Source: an uncultured Coriobacteriales bacterium (GTDB lineage Bacteria > Actinomycetota > Coriobacteriia > Coriobacteriales > UMGS124). Taken from it: 11,320 nucleotides of DNA. This document shows, one piece after another, positions 1 through 6,355 of this stretch. Each line of letters opens with the position of its first letter. The stretch's first letter is position 1. The notes under the pieces were generated by a model. It saw only the letters and a list, made by a program, of their open reading frames with translations, was not told the origin of the DNA and ran no database searches. The translations under genes were made by a program, and so were the position numbers. Location: NCBI GenBank assembly GCA_934662525.1, contig CAKUKJ010000041.1, positions 1 to 11,320 of the forward strand. The letters are read 5' to 3'.

Positions 1-399
1 AGCGCGGGGCGGGAGCAGGTCGTAGACAGGAACTGGAAGGTTTGCTCGCAGAACGTGGCTCCCGGCAAGACCATCAAGGCCGACATCACCTGCGAGGCCG
101 TCGACGACCTGGGCCTCGAGGCCGGCAAGCCCGCCGTCGCCATCGTGAAGGCAACCAACGTCATGTTCGCCGAGGCCGGCCAGCACCTGCAGATCTCTGC
201 CCGCAACCAGTTCTGCGGCGAGGTCACCAAGGTCGTCAAGGGCGCCGTCAACGGCCATGTGACCATCGCCACCGAGTACGGCCTCACCGTCTCGGGCTCC
301 ATCACCAACGCCGCCATCGACGAGCTCGGCCTCGAGGTCGGCAAGCCCGCCGTCGCCTTCGTGAAGAGCACCGACGTGCTCGTGGCTGTCGAGGCGTAA
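1..399 (+). CDS. Molybdate-binding Mop/TOBE-domain protein, 5' end missing
   Basis: The frame is open from the left edge to the TAA at 397-399, so the N-terminus lies outside the window. Two tandem Mop (molbindin/TOBE) domains are visible. The first is only its second half (about residues 19-50 of the visible part, with the motif DLGLEAGKPAVAIVKATNVM). The second is complete (about residues 62-132): it opens with ISARNQFCGEV, continues with GAVNGHVTIA and ends ELGLEVGKPAVAFVKSTDV. This is the standard Mop signature, and pairs of such domains bind molybdate oxyanions. In known families they form the C-terminus of ModE regulators, stand alone as molbindins, or end ModC ATPases; which of these this is cannot be told without the missing part. 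A GTG at 55 is an internal candidate start but would cut the first domain. A molybdate-handling protein near a molybdenum reductase cluster makes sense functionally. A strong terminator follows 45 bp downstream. Confidence 0.85.
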   Translation, partial: SAGREQVVDRNWKVCSQNVAPGKTIKADITCEAVDDLGLEAGKPAVAIVKATNVMFAEAGQHLQISARNQFCGEVTKVVKGAVNGHVTIATEYGLTVSGSITNAAIDELGLEVGKPAVAFVKSTDVLVAVEA

Positions 400-444
400 G
401 GCTAGAGCCCCCTCGCGCTACCCAAACAGGCAGCATCGCACACG

Positions 445-492
445 AAGCCCCCGCGCCCGCCCTGCAACCGGCAGGCAAGCACGGGGGCTTTT
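445..492 (+). terminator. Rho-independent terminator of the Mop/TOBE gene
   Basis: A perfect 9-bp stem, AAGCCCCCG (445-453) with CGGGGGCTT (482-490), ends in a TTTT run on the + strand. A nested small stem CCTGC (461-465)/GCAGG (471-475) fills the loop. It lies 45 bp after the stop of the upstream gene. The opposite strand has only weak T content after the stem, so it is mainly a + strand terminator, although it might also slow transcripts arriving from the DUF234 remnant. Confidence 0.85.
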
Positions 493-540
493 GCGTTAGA
501 TGTGAAGGCCAGTCCACCACACCGGCCCATCTACAGCAAT

Positions 541-1551
541 CTAGTCGAACATCTCTTTAAGACCGATGAGCTTGATATCCTCTCGCTGCTCGACGTCCTC
601 AAAACCAGACCGGGAGAAAAACCCATAGAGGCGGCAGTTGAGCCCTGTCGCCCTCACTTGGGTAATTTCCTCGTCAACCATTGTCTGCGTTATGGGGGCC
701 TTTCGGAACTTCGCCTCATAGAAAGCGTACCCCTCGGGGTCTTCCGTTACAACATCGAACTCGCCGTTCGTCTTGTGCACGGGGTCATCGTACCAATACC
801 GACCGATGAGGTTGAACGGCGGATTGATGTTGCCGGCACGGTTTTGGCGTACAAGGTACTGGCGGCACACTTCCTCAAAAGCATGGGGCACATATCTATT
901 CTCAAAATCGTCGGCCACAAACCGGTCATAAAAGTCATCCGGGTCTAGCACGCTTCGCTGCGAGGCATAGCGAAAGACATAGCGGTAGTAGAACAGAGAG
1001 AGGTTGTCGCAGATGACGTAGGAAGCCTTTTTCCTGTTCTGCATGTCGTTTATAGGGGCCTGTTTGCTCACAAGCTGCATGTTGCACAACTTGCCCAGCA
1101 CTGTGACAAGCGTAGCCGGGCTTGAGATATGCGACTGGTCGAAGATGTCCTTGTAACGGGAATGGCCGTCCGCCAGAGTAAAGAACACGTCGTTCGCATT
1201 CGCAATCTTTGAAATCTCCGACATGAGGAACGCCGATACCTCATCCTCGAGCCGAGCATCGGGGCAAAGCAACAGCTCAATGAGATTCTCACGCACCGTC
1301 AAACCTTGGTCTATCAGACGGTTGTAGTAGGGAATGCCGCCAAAGACGCTATACAGTCGGACTTTGTCCTCATGAGAAAACTCGGGGTAGAACTCAGAGG
1401 AATCGAGGTAATCCATGGGTTTGACATTGATTTTGAGGGGCGGATTAGCATTCTGAGTGCAACACCGTCTTTTACACAACCGACACCGTTGCCCTTGGAA
1501 TGCTAATCCGCCGATGCAAATGAAGTCGTCCAGATAATGGCGGCGCGGCAT
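541..1551 (-). pseudogene. DUF234-family ATPase remnant lacking its N-terminal ATPase domain
   Basis: The reading frame is 336 codons, but only residues about 38-336 (coordinates 541 to about 1440) look like a real family member. From LKINVKPMDYLD onward it matches the second half of the ATPase_2 plus DUF234 proteins, which are normally around 450-470 aa. It includes a helical/winged-helix part (VRLYSVFGGIPYYN, ISSPATLVTVLGKL) and a C-terminal PD-(D/E)XK-like fold (TNGEFDVV followed by FYEAKF). The Walker A and B motifs that should lie upstream are absent. The first 37 residues are cysteine- and arginine-rich and unlike the family; they are read through an inverted repeat (1439-1512). An ATG at 1551 is preceded by AAAGG at a usable distance, so a short protein might still be made; ATG 1416 has no ribosome binding site. 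G+C is visibly lower than in the reductase genes (28 of 60 bases at 1321-1380). I read it as a gene truncated by rearrangement. Confidence 0.75.
1439..1512. repeat. Perfect 15-bp inverted repeat at the DUF234 truncation point
   Basis: GGCGGATTAGCATTC (1439-1453) is the exact reverse complement of GAATGCTAATCCGCC (1498-1512), with 44 bp between. The left arm begins exactly where similarity of the DUF234 protein to its family stops, so the repeat marks the junction. The interior contains TTTTACACAACCGACACCG (about 1470-1488), which resembles the ends of some IS256-family insertion sequences (TTTACACAA...). An insertion-sequence scar is therefore one explanation. There is no T-run on either side, so it is not a standard terminator. 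Confidence 0.7.
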
Positions 1552-1580
1552 TCAGGACCTTTGTTGCCAGGCAGATAGAA

Positions 1581-1672
1581 CGCCAAACCCGAAAGTCAAA
1601 CATCGCCAAAGTCGAAAGTAAAATTACGCCAAACCCGAAAGTCAAATATCGCCAAAGTCGAAAGTGCTAATA
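1581..1672. repeat. Four 23-bp tandem repeats upstream of the DUF4143 ATPase gene
   Basis: Units lie at 1581-1603, 1604-1626, 1627-1649 and 1650-1672, all sharing the core CGCCAAANNCGAAAGT. They alternate in type: units 1 and 3 have CC, and units 2 and 4 have GT, at the two variable bases. Viewed as pairs, this is a 39-bp direct repeat (1581-1619 and 1627-1665) with one mismatch and a 46-bp period. A degenerate fifth copy (CGCAGTTGAAAG, 1677-1688) runs into the ribosome binding site of the next gene. The segment is A+T-rich (24 of 60 G+C at 1621-1680). The position between divergent genes and the regular spacing suggest protein binding sites. Confidence 0.9.
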
Positions 1673-1683
1673 TTGTCGCAGTT

Positions 1684-1691
1684 GAAAGGGG
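1684..1691 (+). promoter_or_regulatory. Ribosome binding site deciding the DUF4143 start
   Basis: GAAAGGGG lies five bases before the ATG at 1697. It favours this start over the in-frame GTG at 1664, which lies inside the last tandem repeat and has no comparable site. Confidence 0.7.
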
Positions 1692-1696
1692 TGGAT

Positions 1697-2971
1697 ATGA
1701 CTTATATACCGCGAGTTATTGATGGAGAATTGAAACAATGCCTCAGCCGCATGGGAGCCGTGCTTGTGCGAGGGCCAAAGTGGTGCGGGAAAACATCGAC
1801 CTGTGAGCAACTTGCCGCAAGCTCACTTAAGATGCGCGACCCCGACACATATGCATCCAACATGGAGGCGGCATCTATTCAACCCTCGCTGCTGCTGCGT
1901 GGGGACAAACCCCGCCTCATCGACGAGTGGCAGGTTGCTCCCGTGCTCTGGGATGCCGTCATCAACGCGATTGACACGACGGGGGGTAAGCCAGCACAGT
2001 TCCTTTTGACCGGCTCAGCGACGCCGCCCGACTTCGACAAGGACGAAGCTCCGAAACATACCGGGACCGGACGTATCGCACGTGTCGAAATGGACCCCAT
2101 GTCGCTTGAAGAGTCTGGGCGCTCAAGCTGCGAGGTACATCTGTCAGACCTTTTCGGGGGCGCACGGACAGTTGAGGGCGTCTCCAACATCAGCGTTGAG
2201 GATTACGCGAAACTCATTTGCGCCGGTGGGTGGCCGGCACCCATCGCACAAGGAACTCTCGACACGGGCGTGGCGTCCGATTACATCACCTCACTTTGTG
2301 AATCGGACATATCCGAAGCAAGCGGCACCGTGCTCGACCCCGACCGAGCTCGGGCCCTTTTGCGCTCCATATCCCGCAGCAGCGCCCAAGAAGCGTCGAT
2401 TTCCACGCTCCTCGCCGACGTCAGGAACGTTGGCGTCGGCATGAGCGAACCGACCCTACGCGTCTATCTAACCGCTTTGAGAAGACTCTTTGTCATCGAG
2501 GAAGCCAAGGCATGGGCGCCCACCCTTAGGTCGAAGACTCCTCTACGAGCCGCTGCCGTTTGGCACCTTTGCGACCCATCGCTGGCAGCCGCGTCGCTCG
2601 AAACAAATCCCGACGGCCTCCTCAACGATCTCAATACAATGGGATATCTTTTCGAGTCGCTTTGCGTGCGCGACCTACGCGTGTATGCTCGCACCATGGG
2701 TGGGGGCATCTACCACTATCGCGACAAAGGAGGACTCGAGGCCGACATCATCGTGCGATTGCAGGATGGGCGCTGGGGCGGCATCGAGGTCAAGCTTGGT
2801 GGAGAGGCACGAATCAACGAGGGCGCGTCGAACCTGCTGGCGCTTGCTGCCAAGGTTGATGAGCAAAAGACCGGGCAACCGGCGTTTCTTTCCGTAGTGA
2901 CAGGCGGACGCTACGCCTATACGCGCCCCGACGGCGTGCATGTCATTCCGTTGGGATGCATGGCGCATTAA
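1697..2971 (+). CDS. AAA-family ATPase with DUF4143 nuclease-like domain
   Basis: A 424-aa protein from ATG 1697, which is typical length for the AAA_14 + DUF4143 family. The Walker A loop is RGPKWCGKT (residues 25-33), with the GPKWCGKT variant common in this family. Walker B is PRLIDEWQ (72-79), and a sensor-like LTGSATP follows (104-110). The middle region (about 190-300) is the DUF4143 helical/winged-helix part. The C-terminal part carries a PD-(D/E)XK-like constellation: E320 in YLFES, D350 in GLEADII, and E364-x-K366 in GIEVKLG. These ATPases are common and often mobile in bacteria and archaea, but their physiological role is not established. It reads divergently from the truncated DUF234 gene and is preceded by four tandem repeats that may control it. 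It appears intact, unlike its neighbour. Only 33 bp separate its stop from the stop of the convergent regulator gene, and no terminator is obvious there. Confidence 0.92.
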   Translation: MTYIPRVIDGELKQCLSRMGAVLVRGPKWCGKTSTCEQLAASSLKMRDPDTYASNMEAASIQPSLLLRGDKPRLIDEWQVAPVLWDAVINAIDTTGGKPAQFLLTGSATPPDFDKDEAPKHTGTGRIARVEMDPMSLEESGRSSCEVHLSDLFGGARTVEGVSNISVEDYAKLICAGGWPAPIAQGTLDTGVASDYITSLCESDISEASGTVLDPDRARALLRSISRSSAQEASISTLLADVRNVGVGMSEPTLRVYLTALRRLFVIEEAKAWAPTLRSKTPLRAAAVWHLCDPSLAAASLETNPDGLLNDLNTMGYLFESLCVRDLRVYARTMGGGIYHYRDKGGLEADIIVRLQDGRWGGIEVKLGGEARINEGASNLLALAAKVDEQKTGQPAFLSVVTGGRYAYTRPDGVHVIPLGCMAH

Positions 2972-3004
2972 CGAGAGCGCCGATTTACCGGAAGTGACAC
3001 CCCC

Positions 3005-4600
3005 TTACATCCCTGCCACCTCGGCGTCCACGAGGACCATGAGCTCCTCGCGGGAGTGGACATCGAGCTTGACGTAGACGTTGTGGGTGTGGGTGCGCAC
3101 GGTGTTCACCTTGACGCCCATGGCCTGGGCGATGCGATCCGAGCCGTAGCCCATGGCCAGGTAGCGCAGCACGTCGGCCTCGCGGGCAGAAAGCGCATGG
3201 CGCTCCGAAAGGGCCTCCACGGCCTGGCTGAACTTGCCCTTGCGCTCCGATTTCGGCTGTCCTGGGTCGGCGTCTCGGCCGACGGTCTGCTCCACGCGCT
3301 GGTCTATCTCAAGCAAGTCTTCCAACGACAGCTCGTCCTCGCTCAGAGGCGAGAAGAGCCGTTCGTAATCCTTGCCCGAGAACAGCGCGAGCCACAGGAT
3401 GATGACGGCACCGGCAAGCACGGTGCAGACGACGGCCTGGACAGACAGCGCCTCGATGGCGGGCATCGCCACGATACCGAGTGCCCAACCCACCGCGCAG
3501 CCCAACATGAAGAGCCCCCGCCCGAAGCCGAACACCGTGAACGGCGAGATGTGCTTCTGGAACACGATGAAGGCGAGCAGGCACCACATGAAGAACTCGA
3601 AGATGCTGCTGGCAAAGTACACGAGCACGCTGAGGCCGTTGGTTGTGCCGCCCAGGGCGGCCGAGCAAGCCATGACCACGGCGGCGAGCACCGCCGCAAG
3701 CGAGCACACGCGCCCAAGGTCGAGGTCCTGGGCGCGCGAGCGCACCGTCCAGACAATCACGACAAGCGCCATCGCGACACGCAGCAGTTGCAGGGAGTTG
3801 CTGCCCTCCACCGTGTTGGCCAGCACGCTCACCGTTACCATCGACGAGCGTATGAACGTGGTGATGAGGGCCAGGGCAAAGGCAAAGGCCGCAAAGCGCC
3901 AAAACGTAGGCGGGAGCTCGGCCGTGTTTGCCGGATAGGCGCGGACGGCCTCGTCAAAAAGCGACTCGCGCGAGGGCTTGATGCAGGCGAGCCATGCGGC
4001 GAGCACGGGCAGGAGCGCAAACGCCAGGATATGGACGAGCGAGGGGCCGTGCTCGATAGGCGCCCATGAGGGGCTGGCAAGCACGACGAAGTAGATGAAC
4101 GACGCCACAAACTGCGACAATGACATCGTGATGAGGGCACGGCGCGGTGGGAGGCCACCGTAGAGCGTCGCGCAGCGCAAGCCGATGCCCGCCGTGCCTA
4201 TGCCCGTCATGAGGGCGCCGACCGCAAATATGGGCGTTGCCGACGCGACCACCGAGCCCAGCCAGTAGGGGCCCGCCACGATGATGAGCAGCGACCCCAA
4301 GCCTGCGGCAAGGCCGAAGCCCATGACCGCCCGGTTGCTCACGTCGCCTTTGCCGGGGTGGCGGCGCGCATAAAGCGGCGTCACAAGAAACACCAGCGCA
4401 AACGCCATGGTTGAAATGACAAAGAGCAGCGACAGATAGAAGCCGTTGACCTCGTTGTCTGAAAGCCACAGCGAGCCTGAGTAGGTGAGCGACGACCATG
4501 CGCTCCACGCGCCGAACGCCATGAAAGGAAGCGCCGGCCAGCGCGCGGCCAGCTCCTCGCCCATCCCCCGCCTCGTCTCAGAAGCGCCCGTCTGTCCCAT
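3005..4600 (-). CDS. LuxR-type transcriptional regulator with 12-helix membrane domain
   Basis: A 531-aa protein from ATG 4600, preceded by a purine-rich AAGGGGAGAGGG. Residues about 25-410 form roughly a dozen hydrophobic segments, resembling a transporter-like (MFS-like) domain. A charged cytoplasmic linker follows (about 415-465). The C-terminus is a LuxR/GerE helix-turn-helix (about 470-531: LSAREADVLRYLAMGYGSDR, then VNTVRTHTHNVYVKL). Regulators of this build are greatly expanded in Eggerthellaceae. One, DadR of Eggerthella lenta, is known to activate a dopamine dehydroxylase gene set. Here the gene is last in the reductase cluster, 68 bp after the chaperone stop, so it probably senses the substrate of the neighbouring molybdenum enzyme at the membrane and activates the cluster. 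The ligand is unknown. Transport activity is possible but not expected. Confidence 0.92.
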   Translation of the reverse strand: MGQTGASETRRGMGEELAARWPALPFMAFGAWSAWSSLTYSGSLWLSDNEVNGFYLSLLFVISTMAFALVFLVTPLYARRHPGKGDVSNRAVMGFGLAAGLGSLLIIVAGPYWLGSVVASATPIFAVGALMTGIGTAGIGLRCATLYGGLPPRRALITMSLSQFVASFIYFVVLASPSWAPIEHGPSLVHILAFALLPVLAAWLACIKPSRESLFDEAVRAYPANTAELPPTFWRFAAFAFALALITTFIRSSMVTVSVLANTVEGSNSLQLLRVAMALVVIVWTVRSRAQDLDLGRVCSLAAVLAAVVMACSAALGGTTNGLSVLVYFASSIFEFFMWCLLAFIVFQKHISPFTVFGFGRGLFMLGCAVGWALGIVAMPAIEALSVQAVVCTVLAGAVIILWLALFSGKDYERLFSPLSEDELSLEDLLEIDQRVEQTVGRDADPGQPKSERKGKFSQAVEALSERHALSAREADVLRYLAMGYGSDRIAQAMGVKVNTVRTHTHNVYVKLDVHSREELMVLVDAEVAGM

Positions 4601-4668
4601 GTCAACCCTCTCCCCTTGGTCTCACGCACACGATTGTACGCGAAACGGGGTTTGGGGGACGGCGGAAG

Positions 4669-5502
4669 TTATTCTGCTTTTTCGGGCTTGTCCTGCGCCC
4701 GCATCTGGCCCTCCTGCGCGGCCTGCGCCGCAGCGGCAAGCTCGGCCACCTCGTCGGCCATGTCGGCCAAGGTCTCGCGGTCGAGCGTGAAGAAGCCGCG
4801 GGCCAGCTTCAGGACCCCCTTGTAGAAGCGCGTCTTGATGAGCAGAAGCGCCCGCTCCATGAGCTGGTCGTACCAGGAGAGGATGTTCGCGTCGAGGAAG
4901 TCGGCGGAGGCCTTCACGTCATGGGCGGCCTTGTCGTAGTCGCCGGCCTGCAGGGCCGCAAGCGTGCGACGGCTCATGATGGCCATGAACTGGCAGAGGA
5001 ACGAGACGTGGTCGTCGGGGTAATCCAGGCCCTCGCGCTTCTTGATGGCCTCGGCCTTGAAGGCGCGGTACACCTCGCGGAAGCCCTCCTGGTACATGAG
5101 GCCGTCCTCGCTCGTGAAGACGGACTTGTACGGCACGGCGGTCTTGCCCTCGTACACCTTGACGCCCGTGAACGCGCCCGTGAAGTCCACGGCCATCTCG
5201 TCGCGCGTGCCGGTGTTGCGCTTGCGCAGGTAGCGCGTGATGTCGTTGACGCCGGCGGCGAAGTCGTCGTTGAGCTCGGCGTAGGCGGAGAAGTCCTGGT
5301 TTGCCATGGCCTCCACCTGCTCGTTTGTGAGCGGCATCCAAAAGAGGCCCGCAAGCGCCTCATAGAAGGCGGCGCGGCCCTCGAGCGCGGCGGCGACCTC
5401 GGCAGGCACGGGCACCGCAGCATGCTCGGCCTGTGCGGCGGCGTCGGCGGAAGCGACCTCGACCCGGGCATCCTGCGTCTCGGCCATCGTGTTCTCGCTC
5501 AT
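4669..5502 (-). CDS. TorD/DmsD-family chaperone for the molybdopterin reductase
   Basis: A 277-aa protein from ATG 5502, chosen because GGAAAGGA stands just upstream; a start 48 bp further out would add a sequence that does not look like protein. Residues 1-35 are a variable Ala/Glu-rich tail. The all-helical TorD fold covers about 40-245. The family motif is present as VPYKSVFTSEDGLMYQEGFREVY (123-145) followed by GLDYPDDHVSFLCQFMAIM (158-176), equivalent to the usual PDH motif. Proteins of this family bind the Tat signal of a specific molybdopterin enzyme and hold it in the cytoplasm until the cofactor is inserted. Its client is almost certainly the catalytic subunit encoded at 6355-9228. 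The last 25 residues are Ala/Glu-rich and low in complexity. It is separated from the iron-sulfur gene by 250 bp full of hairpins, which could set its expression apart from the structural genes. Confidence 0.9.
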   Translation of the reverse strand: MSENTMAETQDARVEVASADAAAQAEHAAVPVPAEVAAALEGRAAFYEALAGLFWMPLTNEQVEAMANQDFSAYAELNDDFAAGVNDITRYLRKRNTGTRDEMAVDFTGAFTGVKVYEGKTAVPYKSVFTSEDGLMYQEGFREVYRAFKAEAIKKREGLDYPDDHVSFLCQFMAIMSRRTLAALQAGDYDKAAHDVKASADFLDANILSWYDQLMERALLLIKTRFYKGVLKLARGFFTLDRETLADMADEVAELAAAAQAAQEGQMRAQDKPEKAE

Positions 5503-5524
5503 CGTCGTTCCTTTCCGTGACGGC

Positions 5525-5646
5525 GCCGCACAAGCGGCAACTGCAAACATGCGGGGCGGGGCAACCCATGCGGGCCACCCCGCCCCAGCCTCGAACGGGA
5601 GCGCGTCCCCCGTTCACATCAAGTTCCGCATCCCGCTAAAAGCGGG
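5525..5646 (-). other. Row of three or four short hairpins before the chaperone gene
   Basis: Reading the + coordinates: CCCGCT (5632-5637)/AGCGGG (5641-5646) with a 3-base loop; GAACGGG (5593-5599)/CCCGTTC (5609-5615); GGGGCGGGG (5553-5561)/CCCCGCCCC (5578-5586); and GCCGC (5525-5529)/GCGGC (5534-5538). No U-tract follows any of them on the transcribed - strand, so they are not typical terminators. They could slow RNA decay or mask the chaperone translation start. Confidence 0.6.
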
Positions 5647-5648
5647 TT

Positions 5649-5739
5649 CTCGTCCGCAAGGCGTCGGGAGGCGATGCGCGCGGTGCGCATCTGTGATGTA
5701 CTAGATGTACGTGAGCCTCCCGACAACGCGGCGGACGAG
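5649..5739 (-). other. Composite stem structure (possible structured RNA) after the iron-sulfur gene
   Basis: An outer stem CTCGTCCGC (5649-5657)/GCGGACGAG (5731-5739), then an inner stem GTCGGGAGGC (5663-5672)/GCCTCCCGAC (5715-5724), both perfect, are separated by a small internal loop of 5 and 6 bases. Within the inner stem sit two hairpins: GATGCGC (5673-5679)/GCGCATC (5685-5691) and GTAC (5698-5701)/GTAC (5707-5710). Together they form a three-way junction, 91 nt long, beginning 13 nt after the iron-sulfur gene stop on the transcribed strand. No U-run follows. Function is unknown; options are a 3' stabiliser of the upstream mRNA, a processing site or an RNA regulator of the chaperone gene. 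Confidence 0.6.
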
Positions 5740-5752
5740 GTTCAGCATCACA

Positions 5753-6355
5753 CTACCGGGGACGGTAGGCGGTCTTCTCGTCCTGCCAGGGGCAGATCTT
5801 CTCCGACAGGATGTAGACGGTGCGGGGCGCCGCGCCGACCTCGTCGTTGAACTGGTGCAGCGACGCGGGGTCGGCGGCCGCAACGGCCTTGGCGGCATCG
5901 GACTCGGGGTCGTCGAGGTCGCCGAAGAAACGGGCGCCGCAGCAACAGTTGTGCACGCAAGCGGGCTTCTCGCCCTCCTTGAGCTTGGCCAGGCAGCAGT
6001 CGCACTTGTCGACGACGGAGTTCTCCTCGTCGAACCAACGCGCGTCGAAGGGGCAGGCCGTCATGCACTGCTGGCAGCCGATGCACTGCTCCTGGTCGAC
6101 GACGATGATGCCGTACTCATCCTCTCGGTAGGTGGCGCCGGTGGGGCAGACCTCCAGGCAGGGGGCGTTGTCGCACTGCTGGCACTGGCGGGGGATCCAG
6201 TACTGCTGCGGGCGGGGCCACTCGCCGATGGGGCCCATGCGGTCCACGGTGCTGCGGTACACGCCCAGGGCGATGCCGTTCTCATGCTTGCAGGCGGCAA
6301 TGCAGGAGTCGCAGCCCGAGCAGCGGTCCAAATCGATAACAAGGCAGTTTCTCAT
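5753..6355 (-). CDS. 4Fe-4S ferredoxin-type electron-transfer subunit (DmsB/PhsB-like)
   Basis: A 200-aa protein with the sixteen cysteines of four [4Fe-4S] clusters. Group 1 is C12-C15-C18-C22; group 2 is C58-C61-C66-C70; group 3 is C91-C94-C97-C101; group 4 is about C118-C121-C133-C137. Extra cysteines are seen in CDCC (118-121) and in NCCCGAR (136-142). This is the layout of the electron-transfer subunits of the DMSO reductase superfamily (DmsB, PhsB, NrfC), which pass electrons to the molybdopterin subunit. There is no signal peptide, so it is probably carried through the Tat system bound to its partner. The ATG overlaps the stop codon of the catalytic gene by one base (TAATG), showing translational coupling and a fixed pairing. 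The last 50 residues are a divergent tail without cluster motifs apart from one Cys. No membrane anchor gene follows. Confidence 0.93.
   Translation of the reverse strand: MRNCLVIDLDRCSGCDSCIAACKHENGIALGVYRSTVDRMGPIGEWPRPQQYWIPRQCQQCDNAPCLEVCPTGATYREDEYGIIVVDQEQCIGCQQCMTACPFDARWFDEENSVVDKCDCCLAKLKEGEKPACVHNCCCGARFFGDLDDPESDAAKAVAAADPASLHQFNDEVGAAPRTVYILSEKICPWQDEKTAYRPR

Noticed and set aside
42..560. A 172-codon + strand frame overlapping the Mop/TOBE gene
   Set aside because: Arg-rich frame-shifted shadow; it runs through the terminator at 445-492, while the other frame gives perfect Mop motifs.
502..948. A 148-codon + strand frame across the DUF234 remnant
   Set aside because: It lies antisense to recognisable DUF234 sequence and has no ribosome binding site or family of its own.
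1572..1599. TTGACT boxes in the tandem repeats as - strand promoters for the DUF234 remnant
   Set aside because: The -35-like boxes are good but no convincing -10 box follows at the right distance.
1581..1672. CRISPR array
   Set aside because: The 23-bp units abut with no unique spacers and there are no cas genes.
1664..1696. Earlier GTG start for the DUF4143 ATPase
   Set aside because: It lies inside the last tandem repeat without a ribosome binding site, and the ATG at 1697 has a clear one and gives the usual family N-terminus.
3056..4069. A 337-codon + strand frame opposite the LuxR-type regulator
   Set aside because: Arg/His/Glu-rich low-complexity translation with no domain; the - strand product has clear membrane helices and a LuxR domain.
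5503..5752. Molybdenum-cofactor riboswitch or tRNA-like element
   Set aside because: The hairpins do not match the Moco element layout as I know it, and the TTCGA near 5591 is not within a closed T-arm. Only an unnamed structured region can be supported.
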